Shown here one piece after another: positions 1 through 7,320 of a DNA stretch of 41,651 nucleotides. This DNA comes from Propionibacteriales bacterium. GTDB taxonomy: Bacteria; Actinomycetota; Actinomycetes; Propionibacteriales; Nocardioidaceae. Position 1 is the stretch's first letter. Every line of letters begins with the position of its first letter. The stretch lies in NCBI GenBank assembly GCA_009377795.1, contig WHTJ01000034.1, positions 1-41,651 of the forward strand. Reading direction: 5' to 3'. The position numbers and the translations under genes are program-made. The notes beneath the pieces are model-generated. The model did no database searches and was not told the origin of the DNA. It saw only the letters and a program-made list of their open reading frames with translations.

Positions 1-46
1 AAACCGGCTATCGCCGAACGAGCGCGCCTTCAACGACGACGATCGG
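1..46. other. window edge, no feature seen
   Basis: Short stretch downstream of the rhodanese stop codon. I see no gene, hairpin or promoter in it. Confidence 0.5.
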
Positions 47-421
47 TCATCCGCGACGGCCGAACAGCCGCCGCAGAACGCCTGGGCCACCGCGCTCGCG
101 CTCGCCGGGTTCGGACCCGGTCACGAGCGACAGTCCAGCGCCCGCCCATGCCTTGGTTCCTCCACGCAATGAGAATGCGGTACGACCGGCGCGCGCGAAC
201 GTTTCGGCACCCTTCCGGGACCGATTGCCCATCGAGCACACGGCGATGATCTGACCGGGAGGCAGTTCGCCGGTCCGAAGCGGAATCGCGTCGAGCGGGA
301 CGTTGACCGCCCCTGCGATGTGCCCGTGCGCGTACTCCGCCGGAGTGCGTACGTCGACGACGAGGTCACCGGCGCGCCACATCGCGTGCGCCACCTCGAC
401 GTCGATCTCCTCAGCCGCCAT
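47..421 (-). CDS. rhodanese-like domain protein (single domain)
   Basis: A 124-aa protein holding one rhodanese domain. The hallmark DVRTPAEYAHGHIAGAVNVP lies at about residues 23-42, and the active-site loop CSMGNRS at residues 62-68 supplies a catalytic Cys62. Such small rhodaneses carry sulfur as a persulfide or act as sulfurtransferases; the physiological acceptor cannot be told from sequence. The last 20 residues are Arg/Gly-rich and probably disordered. It sits 41 bp downstream of menA on the same strand and is probably co-transcribed with it, but no direct role in menaquinone synthesis is known to me. No signal peptide is visible, so it is cytoplasmic. Family certain, substrate unknown. 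Confidence 0.85.
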   Translation of the reverse strand: MAAEEIDVEVAHAMWRAGDLVVDVRTPAEYAHGHIAGAVNVPLDAIPLRTGELPPGQIIAVCSMGNRSRKGAETFARAGRTAFSLRGGTKAWAGAGLSLVTGSEPGERERGGPGVLRRLFGRRG

Positions 422-462
422 CGGTCCATGGTCGCGCGTTCATACCCGCAGGGCCAGGCCGG

Positions 463-1338
463 CTACGCGGCGATCACCAGGCCCGCCGTGAGACCGATCG
501 CGAACACCAGCTCGGTCAGTCCGGCCAGCTGCAGTACCCCGATCAGCGCCGCACCGGTCTCGCCCCGGCCGACCACACTCGTCCCCCTCCACGCGAGCGG
601 GGCCGCGGCGAAGGCCAGCAACGCCCACCCGGTTCGGGTCAAGGCGAGCACGACGGCCAATCCGAACGCCACCGCGAGGAGTGCGGCGAAGAGATCGCGG
701 GTGCGGCGATCACCGAGTACGACGGCCAGAGTCCGCTTCCCGGCCGCCTCGTCGGTCGGGATGTCGCGCAGGTTGTTCGCGACCAGGATCGCGCAGGCCA
801 GTGATCCGATCGCGATCGCGGACCACACACTGGCCACCGGGACGGTCCCGGTCTGGACGTACGTCGTGCCGATCACCGCGACCAGACCGAAGAACACGAA
901 GACGCTGACCTCGCCCATGCCCCGGTAGCCGTACGGCCGCGACCCCCCGGTGTAGAACCACGCCGCCACGATCGCGGCCGCACCGACGGCGACCAGCCAC
1001 CATGCCGACGTGGCCGCCAGCACGAGGCCGCAGGCGGCCGCGACGCCGAAGCAGACGAACGCCGCCGCCTTCACGGCGGTCGGGGACACGACGCCGGCGC
1101 CGACGAGACGCAGCGGTCCCACCCGGTCGGAGTCCGTGCCCCGCACGCCGTCGGAGTAGTCGTTGGCGAAGTTGACCCCCACCTGCAGGGCGAGCGCCAC
1201 GGTCAGGGCGAGCGACGCCTTCCACCACACGAAACCGCCGGCGTAGACCGCGGCGCCCGAACCCACGAGCACCGGGGCCACTGCGGCGGCCAACGTCCGG
1301 GGCCGAGCGCCCTCGATCCACTGTCCGACCGTTGCCAC
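463..1338 (-). CDS. menA: 1,4-dihydroxy-2-naphthoate polyprenyltransferase MenA
   Basis: Integral membrane UbiA-family enzyme that attaches the polyprenyl tail to 1,4-dihydroxy-2-naphthoate to give demethylmenaquinone. The first Asp-rich motif NFANDYSDG is near residues 57-65, and the second, NNLRDIPTDEAAGKRT, is near 185-200. These bind the Mg-diphosphate of the prenyl donor. The protein is otherwise a series of hydrophobic helices, as expected for the family. I prefer the GTG at 1338 (protein beginning VATVGQWIEGARPRT) because family members start about there; an in-frame GTG at 1356 would add six residues (MQDCCT). It is divergent from menE, with only 33 bp between the preferred starts. 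Confidence 0.93.
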   Translation of the reverse strand: MATVGQWIEGARPRTLAAAVAPVLVGSGAAVYAGGFVWWKASLALTVALALQVGVNFANDYSDGVRGTDSDRVGPLRLVGAGVVSPTAVKAAAFVCFGVAAACGLVLAATSAWWLVAVGAAAIVAAWFYTGGSRPYGYRGMGEVSVFVFFGLVAVIGTTYVQTGTVPVASVWSAIAIGSLACAILVANNLRDIPTDEAAGKRTLAVVLGDRRTRDLFAALLAVAFGLAVVLALTRTGWALLAFAAAPLAWRGTSVVGRGETGAALIGVLQLAGLTELVFAIGLTAGLVIAA

Positions 1339-1346
1339 GGTGCAGC

Positions 1347-1352
1347 AGTCTT
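1347..1352 (-). promoter_or_regulatory. candidate -10 element for menA
   Basis: On the minus strand the hexamer reads AAGACT and ends 8 nt before the preferred menA GTG at 1338. This spacing would give a leaderless or near-leaderless transcript, which is common in actinobacteria. The first base deviates from the TANNNT consensus and no -35 box is clear, so this is weak. Confidence 0.25.
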
Positions 1353-1357
1353 GCACG

Positions 1358-1363
1358 TAGCCT
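1358..1363 (+). promoter_or_regulatory. candidate -10 element for menE-menC-menD
   Basis: TAGCCT matches the actinobacterial -10 consensus TANNNT and lies 8 nt upstream of the GTG at 1372, where no Shine-Dalgarno sequence is present. The geometry fits a leaderless mRNA. No good -35 hexamer is seen. Confidence 0.35.
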
Positions 1364-1371
1364 TGCCCATC

Positions 1372-2394
1372 GTGACGTCGCTCTGCCCCGTGTCCGGTTC
1401 GCCTCGCGAGCTGCTAGATGCACTGCGTCCGTGGCTGTCGCGTCCAGACGCCGAGGCCGCCGTGGTGCGTACCTCCGGATCCACCGGCGAGCCCAAGGAC
1501 GTGCTGCTCTCCCGGGACGCGCTCGCGGCGTCGGCCCGCGCGACCCTGAATCGGATCGGCGGACCCGGGCAGTGGTTGCTCGCCGTACCCCCCGATCACG
1601 TCGCCGGACTCCAGGTGCTGGTGCGCTCCGTGGTCGCGGGCTCGGATCCCGTCGTGCTGTCCGAACACGACTCGTTCGCGGCGGCGGCGCGCGCCATGAC
1701 GGCGAGCCGGAGGTACGTCGCCCTCGTACCCACCCAGCTCACCAGGCTGATCGACACCGACGCCGATGTGCTGGCGTCCTTCGACACTGTGCTGGTCGGC
1801 GGGGCACTGTCCGAGCCCGCCCTGCTCGGCCGGGCGCGGGATGCGGGCGTACGGGTGGTGACGACGTACGGCATGACCGAGACCTGCGGGGGATGCGTGT
1901 ACGACGGCCTGCCCCTCGACGGGGTCGGCATCCGGCTCGACACCGACGGGCGGATGCACATCACCGGACCGGTGCTGTTCGACGGCTACCGGGACCGGCC
2001 GGGGCTCACCGCGGAGACGCTCGTCGGCGGCGAGCTGCGCACTCCGGACCTTGGCCGGCTCGACCACGACGGCCGGCTGCGCGTCATCGGCCGGATCGAC
2101 GACGTCGTCGTCTCCGGCGGGGTCAACGTCCCGCTGCCTGCGGTTCGTGAGCGGGTGTGTGAGCACCCGGCCGTCGACGACGCCGCGGTGATCGGGGCGC
2201 GGGATCCCGAGTGGGGGACTCGGGTGGTGGCGTACGTCGTCGCCGACCCGGTGCCCGGTATCGACGAGCTCCGGGACTTCGTGAGCGCGACCCTTCCGCG
2301 GGCGTGGGCGCCGCGCGAGCTCGTCGTCGTACCGAAGATTCCCCTTCTGAACAATGGGAAAGTCGACCGGCTGGCACTTCGGAACATGTCGTGA
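1372..2394 (+). CDS. menE: o-succinylbenzoate-CoA ligase MenE
   Basis: ANL-superfamily adenylating enzyme that activates o-succinylbenzoate with ATP and CoA to OSB-CoA. The P-loop SGSTGEPKDV is near residues 33-42, TYGMTETCGG (A5 motif) is near 163-172, DGRLRVIGRIDDVVVSGG is near 231-248, and the C-terminal catalytic-lysine motif PLLNNGKVDR is about 11 residues from the end. At about 340 aa it is short for an ANL enzyme but typical of actinobacterial MenE. The start is set at GTG 1372 (VTSLCPVSGSPRELL). An in-frame TTG at 1351 would overlap the menA start region and is less likely. It overlaps menC by 4 bp (GTGA), implying translational coupling. Confidence 0.92.
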   Translation: MTSLCPVSGSPRELLDALRPWLSRPDAEAAVVRTSGSTGEPKDVLLSRDALAASARATLNRIGGPGQWLLAVPPDHVAGLQVLVRSVVAGSDPVVLSEHDSFAAAARAMTASRRYVALVPTQLTRLIDTDADVLASFDTVLVGGALSEPALLGRARDAGVRVVTTYGMTETCGGCVYDGLPLDGVGIRLDTDGRMHITGPVLFDGYRDRPGLTAETLVGGELRTPDLGRLDHDGRLRVIGRIDDVVVSGGVNVPLPAVRERVCEHPAVDDAAVIGARDPEWGTRVVAYVVADPVPGIDELRDFVSATLPRAWAPRELVVVPKIPLLNNGKVDRLALRNMS

Positions 2395-3335
2395 CCACTA
2401 CGTACGCGATCCCACTGCGCACCCGCTTCCGGGGCATCACGGTCCGCGAGGGTGTGCTGCTCCACGGTGTCGCGGGGTGGGGTGAGTTCAGCCCGTTCTG
2501 GGACTACGACGCTGCGACCTGCGTCCCGTGGCTGCGGGCCGCGCGGGAGTCGGCCGAGGACGGCTGGCCGGAACCGGTGCGCACGACCGTGCTGGTCAAC
2601 TGCACGGTACCGGCCGTGGGTCCCGACCGCGCGGCGGCGATCGTCCGCGTATCCGGAGGATGCCGCACGGCCAAGGTGAAGGTCGCCGAGCGAGGCCAGG
2701 TTCTGGCCGACGACCTGTCCCGCGTCGAGGCGGTGCGCGACGCCCTCGGGCCGGAGGGACGGGTGCGGGTGGACGCGAACGGCGCCTGGTCGGTGGACGA
2801 GGCGGTGGCGGCGATCGGCGGACTCTCCCGGTTCGGTCTGGAGTACGTCGAGCAGCCGTGCGCGACCGTCGAGGAACTGGCCGCCGTACGCCGTCGGGTC
2901 GACGTCCCGATCGCGGCCGACGAGTCGATCCGCCGGGCCGAGGATCCACTACGGGTGGCGGCGCTCGACGCGGCCGACATCGCCGTACTCAAGGTGCAGC
3001 CGCTCGGCGGCGTGCGCGCGTGTCTCGACATCGCCGAGCGCATCGGCCTGCCGGTCGTGGTGTCGAGCGCCCTGGAGACGTCGGTGGGGATCGCGGCCGG
3101 CGTTGCACTCGCGGCCGCGCTGCCGGAGCTGCCGTACGCGTGCGGCCTGGCGACCGTGGGTCTGCTGGAGCGCGACGTGGTCGCCGACCCATTGCTTCCG
3201 GTGGACGGTGCGCTGGAGGTACGCCGTCCGGAGCCGCTCGGCGAGCTGCCGGTCGTCCCGGCGGGGACCCCAGAGCGCTGGCGCGACCGGCTGGCGGCGG
3301 TCGACCGGCTGATACGGCAGGATCGGGAAGCGTGA
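2391..3335 (+). CDS. menC: o-succinylbenzoate synthase MenC
   Basis: Enolase-superfamily dehydratase that converts SHCHC to o-succinylbenzoate. The 314-aa product shows the barrel residues in order: KVK (K95 and K97, the catalytic lysine), D128 in RVDANGAW, E154 in EYVEQPC, D177 in IAADESI (these three bind Mg2+), and K201 in VLKVQPLGG. The spacing matches the OSBS family. The GTG at 2391 overlaps the menE stop (GTGA). Upstream in-frame sequence would run into menE and gives no OSBS homology, so the longer reading frame is not used. The gene also overlaps menD by 4 bp. A muconate-lactonizing or dipeptide-epimerase paralogue is excluded mainly by its place between menE and menD. Confidence 0.92.
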   Translation: MTTTYAIPLRTRFRGITVREGVLLHGVAGWGEFSPFWDYDAATCVPWLRAARESAEDGWPEPVRTTVLVNCTVPAVGPDRAAAIVRVSGGCRTAKVKVAERGQVLADDLSRVEAVRDALGPEGRVRVDANGAWSVDEAVAAIGGLSRFGLEYVEQPCATVEELAAVRRRVDVPIAADESIRRAEDPLRVAALDAADIAVLKVQPLGGVRACLDIAERIGLPVVVSSALETSVGIAAGVALAAALPELPYACGLATVGLLERDVVADPLLPVDGALEVRRPEPLGELPVVPAGTPERWRDRLAAVDRLIRQDREA

Positions 3336-5020
3336 ACCCATCGACGGCGCTCGCCCGGGTGTTCGTGGACGAGCTGGTGCGCGGCGGCATGCGCGAGGTC
3401 GTGCTCGCCCCCGGCTCGCGATCGGCGCCGCTGGCGTTGGAGCTGCATGCCGCGGACCGCGCGGGACGGTTGCGGTTGCACGTGCGGGTGGACGAACGCA
3501 GCGCGGGCTTTCTCGCCGTGGGTCTGGCCAAGACAGGTGGGTCGCCGGTGGGTGTGGTCATGACCTCGGGTACGGCGGTCGCCAACCTGCACCCGGCCGT
3601 CCTGGAGGCGTCCCATGCCGGGATCCCGGTCGTGGTGCTGAGCGCGGACCGGCCGGCGTACCTCCGCGGTACCGGTGCCATCCAGACCACCGACCAGGCC
3701 GGACTGTTCGGCCGCGCGGTGCGGCTCTCCGTCGACCTCGCACCTGCCCGGGAGATCGGGCAGGTCGCTGCGTGGCGGGCGACCGCGGCCCGGGCCTTGG
3801 CCGCCGCTTCGGGTGCCCGCAGTGCCGACCCCGGACCGGTGCAGGTGAACCTGCAGTTCCCGATGCCGCTGGTGCCGGACGACGGCGAGGACTGGCCGGA
3901 GCCGTTGGACGGGCGCCCAGACGGTGCGCCGTGGACCGATGTCGGCTCCGCCGCAAGCCCCGGCTCGGCCGATCCGCTGGGGCTGGACGCGAGCACGCCG
4001 ACGGTCGTCGTCGCGGGCGACGACGCGGGACCGCCCGCCCGTCTGCTGGCCGAGTCCGCGGACTGGCCGCTGCTCGCCGAGCCCACGTCTGGCGCGCGTA
4101 CCGGAACGCACGCGCTGCGCTGCTACCGCCTGCTGCTCGACGGCCCGCTGGCCGGACGCATCGAGCGCGTGGTGGTCTGCGGCCACCCCACCCTGTCGCG
4201 ACCGGTCACCAGGCTGCTCGGGAGGACCGACCTCGAGGTCGCGGTCGTGACACCGCGCGGCGGTCCGTGGGCCGATGCGGGGCATGCCGCGAGCCGGGTG
4301 GTGCCGGTCGCGCGGGTGGAGGGTACGGCGGCGCAGGACTGGCTGGCGTCCTGGCGAGATGCCGACAAGGCGGTCGCCGCGGCCGTGGACGCCGAGCTCG
4401 GGGACGGGCTCGGCCCGCACAACGCCGCCCGAGTCGTGTCCGAGGCGGTGCCTCCGCGCGGCCTGCTGGTGGTCGGCTCGTCCCATCCGGTCCGCGACCT
4501 CGATCTCATGGCATCGCCGTACCCGCCCGGGAAACGCCGGAAGGTGATCGCGAATCGCGGGCTGTCCGGAATCGACGGCACGGTGTCCACCGCGATCGGC
4601 GCGGCACTGGCCCGCCGCTCGTCGCGCTCGATCGCCTATCTGGGCGACCTCACCTTCCTGCATGACTGCAATGGGCTGTTGATCGGCCCGGAGGAGCCCC
4701 GGCCGGACCTGACGCTCGTGGTGCAGAACGACGACGGCGGCAGCATCTTCGCCACGGTTGAGCAGGGCGCTCCCGAGTACGCCGACGCGTTCGAGCGGGT
4801 CTTCGGTACGCCGGTGGGCGCCGACCTCTCCGCATTGTGCGCGGCCACCGGTACGCCGTACCGCAAGGTCGACGACCTGGCCGACCTGCGTGCGGCCCTG
4901 GCCCGACCCCCGGACGGCATCGAGGTGGTGGAGGTGCCGGTCGAGAGAACGGACCGCCGCCTGCTCGATCAGCGGCTCAAGGCGGCCGCGGCAAGAGCAC
5001 AGGACCGGCCAGGCGCCTGA
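3332..5020 (+). CDS. menD: SEPHCHC synthase MenD (thiamine diphosphate-dependent)
   Basis: Catalyses the first committed step of the classical menaquinone pathway: isochorismate plus 2-oxoglutarate gives SEPHCHC, CO2 and release. The 562-aa product carries the N-terminal PYR domain (APGSRSAPLALELHAADRAG near residues 27-46, VDERSAGFLAVGLAKTGG near 54-71), a central domain (NLQFPMPLVPDD), and a C-terminal PP domain (NRGLSGIDGTVSTAIG, then GDLTFLHDCNGLL, then NDDGGSIF for Mg/ThDP binding). The GTG at 3332 overlaps the menC stop by 4 bp. It is the last gene of menE-C-D and faces menF tail to tail. Use of 2-oxoglutarate makes it a competitor with KorAB for the same metabolite. Confidence 0.94.
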   Translation: MNPSTALARVFVDELVRGGMREVVLAPGSRSAPLALELHAADRAGRLRLHVRVDERSAGFLAVGLAKTGGSPVGVVMTSGTAVANLHPAVLEASHAGIPVVVLSADRPAYLRGTGAIQTTDQAGLFGRAVRLSVDLAPAREIGQVAAWRATAARALAAASGARSADPGPVQVNLQFPMPLVPDDGEDWPEPLDGRPDGAPWTDVGSAASPGSADPLGLDASTPTVVVAGDDAGPPARLLAESADWPLLAEPTSGARTGTHALRCYRLLLDGPLAGRIERVVVCGHPTLSRPVTRLLGRTDLEVAVVTPRGGPWADAGHAASRVVPVARVEGTAAQDWLASWRDADKAVAAAVDAELGDGLGPHNAARVVSEAVPPRGLLVVGSSHPVRDLDLMASPYPPGKRRKVIANRGLSGIDGTVSTAIGAALARRSSRSIAYLGDLTFLHDCNGLLIGPEEPRPDLTLVVQNDDGGSIFATVEQGAPEYADAFERVFGTPVGADLSALCAATGTPYRKVDDLADLRAALARPPDGIEVVEVPVERTDRRLLDQRLKAAAARAQDRPGA

Positions 5021-5052
5021 TCGGCGCTGGGCCGTCACCTCAGCTGACGTAA

Positions 5053-5078
5053 TGGTCGTCCTCGGGCGGGGACGACCA
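5053..5078. terminator. hairpin between convergent menD and menF (candidate bidirectional terminator)
   Basis: A perfect 9-bp stem TGGTCGTCC / GGACGACCA with an 8-nt loop lies midway in the 94-bp gap between two converging genes. There is no clear U-tract, but U-less terminators are common in actinobacteria. Position and stem strength support the call. Confidence 0.55.
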
Positions 5079-5114
5079 CCTGTTCGTCAGTTCGATGGCG
5101 TGAACGGGGGTCGG

Positions 5115-6380
5115 TCAGGGTTCGAGCGCGTCGCGGACGGGCACCAGCTTGGCCTGCGACTCCGCCAGCTCCACCTCCGGGTCGGAACTGGCCACGATCC
5201 CGCAGCCGGCGAACAGGCGGGCCTGGTTGCCGGAGATCTCCGCACAGCGCAGGGCGATTCCCCATTCCCCGTCACCGTGCGCGTCGGTCCAGCCGACCGG
5301 CCCGGCGTACCGCCCACGCGGCATCCGCTCGATCTCCGCGATCAGCTTCACGGCATCGTCGGTCGGCGTACCACCGACCGCCGCCGTGGGATGCAACGCC
5401 GCGGCCAGGTCGAGCGCGGTCGTCCCCTGTCCCTGCTCGCCGACGACTCCGGTGACGTCGGTGGCGAGGTGCATCACGTTCGGAAGGTGCATGACGAACG
5501 GTGTCTCCGGCACGTTCATGCTGGAGCAGTACGGCGTGAGCGACCTGGCCACGGAGCGTACGGCGAACTCGTGCTCCTCGAGGTCCTTGCTGGATCGGGC
5601 GAGTGACCCGGCGAGCGCGAGATCGTGCTGGTCGTCTCCGGTACGCCGGATCGTGCCGGCGAGCACGCGCGAGGTCACGAGACCGCGCTCCCGTCGTAGG
5701 AGCATCTCGGGAGTGGCCCCGAACAGCCCCGCCACATGGAAGGTCCAGCAGCTGCGATAGCGGACCGCCAGCTGGTGCAACGGCCAGCGGACGTCGATGT
5801 CCTCCGTGGCCGCGACGACGAGGTCGCGGGCCAGCACGACCTTCTCGACCTCGCCGTCGCCGATCCGGCGCACGGCTTCGGCGACCGCGAGCTCCCATTC
5901 GGCTCCGGACAACGCGCCGTCGTGGAAGATCAGCTCCTCCGGTGGGCGTGGCAGGGACTCGGGCGTGAGGTCCGGTGGACCGGGGAGCGCGGCCCGGCTG
6001 ATCGTGGTGACCCACCAGGTGCCCGCCCGGTGCCCGACCACGACCTCGGGCACGATGAGCACGGACGCGCCGGGCTCGTCGGCGAAGGCGAACGAGCCGA
6101 AGGCCACCAGGCCGGAACCGGGGACGTCGACCTCGTCGCGGACCACCGCCGATGCGCAGATCCGGTCCCACGCGGCCTGGGCGTCGGCGAACCGGCCTGG
6201 ACCCGAGGTCTCGATCCGGGCGGCCTCCCCCCAGCCGACGAATCCCTCGCCGCGACGCAACCAGGCCAGCGACTGCTGCTCCGGTACTAGTGACAGCAGC
6301 GGTCCGGGATCGACTGTCACCGGTACGGTCCGCACGACCAGCGGGTTCGGCGTCGGACCGGACGTCGGAAGCGAGCTCAC
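5115..6380 (-). CDS. menF: isochorismate synthase MenF (menaquinone-specific)
   Basis: Chorismate-binding enzyme that isomerises chorismate to isochorismate, the entry to the menaquinone branch. The 421-aa protein has the family motifs in order: [94 protein letters not shown] and the C-terminal [15 protein letters not shown]. The start GTG at 6380 gives [11 protein letters not shown]. The frame stays open far upstream only because it is antisense to menG and menJ. The men neighbourhood favours MenF over salicylate- or siderophore-type isochorismate synthases, which have the same fold. Confidence 0.92.
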   Translation of the reverse strand: MSSLPTSGPTPNPLVVRTVPVTVDPGPLLSLVPEQQSLAWLRRGEGFVGWGEAARIETSGPGRFADAQAAWDRICASAVVRDEVDVPGSGLVAFGSFAFADEPGASVLIVPEVVVGHRAGTWWVTTISRAALPGPPDLTPESLPRPPEELIFHDGALSGAEWELAVAEAVRRIGDGEVEKVVLARDLVVAATEDIDVRWPLHQLAVRYRSCWTFHVAGLFGATPEMLLRRERGLVTSRVLAGTIRRTGDDQHDLALAGSLARSSKDLEEHEFAVRSVARSLTPYCSSMNVPETPFVMHLPNVMHLATDVTGVVGEQGQGTTALDLAAALHPTAAVGGTPTDDAVKLIAEIERMPRGRYAGPVGWTDAHGDGEWGIALRCAEISGNQARLFAGCGIVASSDPEVELAESQAKLVPVRDALEP

Positions 6381-6388
6381 AAGGCGAC

Positions 6389-6394
6389 AGCGTA
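6389..6394 (-). promoter_or_regulatory. candidate -10 element for menF (leaderless)
   Basis: Read on the minus strand this is TACGCT, a TANNNT match that ends 8 nt before the menF GTG. No Shine-Dalgarno sequence intervenes. The spacing is the same as for the menE candidate. Confidence 0.35.
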
Positions 6395-6440
6395 CGACCC
6401 GCGACCACACCGGCTCCCGATGCGTGCCAAGGTGTGTGCC

Positions 6441-7139
6441 GTGAGCCGGGCGAGTCTTGACAAGCGGCCGGACGAGGTGGCCGCGATGTTCGACGCGGTC
6501 GCGCGTCGCTACGACCTCACCAACGACGTCCTGTCGATGGGCCAGGACCGGCGGTGGCGGAAGGCGGTCTTCGCAGCCTGCGAGGCCCGGGTGGATGACC
6601 GGGTGCTGGATCTGGCCGCGGGCACGGGTACGTCGAGCATCCCGTTCGCGCGCGCGGGCGCGTTCGTGGTGCCGTGCGACTTCTCCCAGGGCATGCTGCG
6701 GGTCGGCAAGGCCCAGACGCCCGAGCTGGCGTTCGCGGCCGGCGATGCGACCCGGCTCCCGTTCGCCGACGGTGTGTTCGACGTGGTGACGATCTCGTTC
6801 GGGCTGCGCAACGTGGTCGACCCGGACGCCGCGCTGGCCGAGATGCTGCGGGTCACGAGGCCGGGCGGCCGGTTGGTGGTCTGCGAGTTCAGCCGTCCCA
6901 GCTGGGCGCCGTTCCGCACGCTGTACGTCGAGTACCTGATGCGCGCGTTGCCGTCGATCGCCAAGGCGGTGTCCTCGAGCCCGGACGCGTACGTCTATCT
7001 GGCGGAGTCGATCCGGGCCTGGCCGGACCAGGCCGGCCTCGCCGGCCGGATCGAGTCGGCGGGCTGGTCGGAGGCCGAATGGCGGGACCTGTCGGGCGGA
7101 GTCGTCGCGTTGCACCGGGCCCGCCGGCCGTTCGACTGA
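6441..7139 (+). CDS. menG: demethylmenaquinone C-methyltransferase MenG (UbiE family)
   Basis: Class I SAM-dependent methyltransferase that converts demethylmenaquinone to menaquinone. The UbiE signature [20 protein letters not shown] spans residues 22-41, and the SAM-binding motif [17 protein letters not shown], spans about 55-70. Motif [20 protein letters not shown] and the post-motif GLRNVVDP follow, and the C-terminal [13 protein letters not shown] is typical. The GTG at 6441 is preferred because AAGGTG lies 6 nt upstream; an in-frame ATG at 6420 would add seven residues. It is divergent from menF with 60 bp between starts. Size (232 aa) fits the family. Confidence 0.93.
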   Translation: MSRASLDKRPDEVAAMFDAVARRYDLTNDVLSMGQDRRWRKAVFAACEARVDDRVLDLAAGTGTSSIPFARAGAFVVPCDFSQGMLRVGKAQTPELAFAAGDATRLPFADGVFDVVTISFGLRNVVDPDAALAEMLRVTRPGGRLVVCEFSRPSWAPFRTLYVEYLMRALPSIAKAVSSSPDAYVYLAESIRAWPDQAGLAGRIESAGWSEAEWRDLSGGVVALHRARRPFD

Positions 7140-7171
7140 CCGGCCAGAATTTGGCAACGGTCGTGTGTTGT

Positions 7172-7196
7172 AAATCCGCTGCCAGGCAACGGATTT
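7172..7196. repeat. inverted repeat downstream of menG, with overlapping direct repeat
   Basis: AAATCCG (7172-7178) and CGGATTT (7190-7196) form perfect 7-bp arms around an 11-nt loop. The octamer GGCAACGG also occurs twice, at 7153-7160 and 7185-7192. The block lies 33 bp past the menG stop, so a terminator is the simplest reading. A second operator in the menJ control region is possible. Confidence 0.4.
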
Positions 7197-7237
7197 GCGA
7201 TTTCCCGGCCGGGGTCGCGTGACCGCGGTGCACGTCC

Positions 7238-7243
7238 TACACT
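7238..7243 (+). promoter_or_regulatory. candidate -10 element upstream of menJ-nuo
   Basis: TACACT matches TANNNT and would start transcription near 7250, just before the Rex-like palindrome. No -35 hexamer resembling TTGACA is at the proper distance, so this rests on the -10 and on context. Confidence 0.35.
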
Positions 7244-7257
7244 GGCCCGAGGCGGGC

Positions 7258-7275
7258 TCGTGAAGGTTTTCACGA
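7258..7275. promoter_or_regulatory. Rex-type redox operator upstream of menJ and nuoA-N
   Basis: The 18-bp TCGTGAAGGTTTTCACGA is a perfect palindrome with 7-bp arms and a 4-bp spacer. It agrees with the Rex consensus TTGTGAANNNNTTCACAA at every defined position except one symmetric pair (T to C and A to G). Rex is the NADH/NAD+-sensing repressor of Gram-positive bacteria and is known to control nuo and cyd genes in Streptomyces. The site lies 45 bp before the menJ start and just downstream of a candidate -10, a position suited to repression. Rex itself is not encoded in this window. Confidence 0.7.
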
Positions 7276-7320
7276 ACCCTCGAAGGGCAGCTTCCAGCGA
7301 CAAGGCGGCGAAGGATGACG

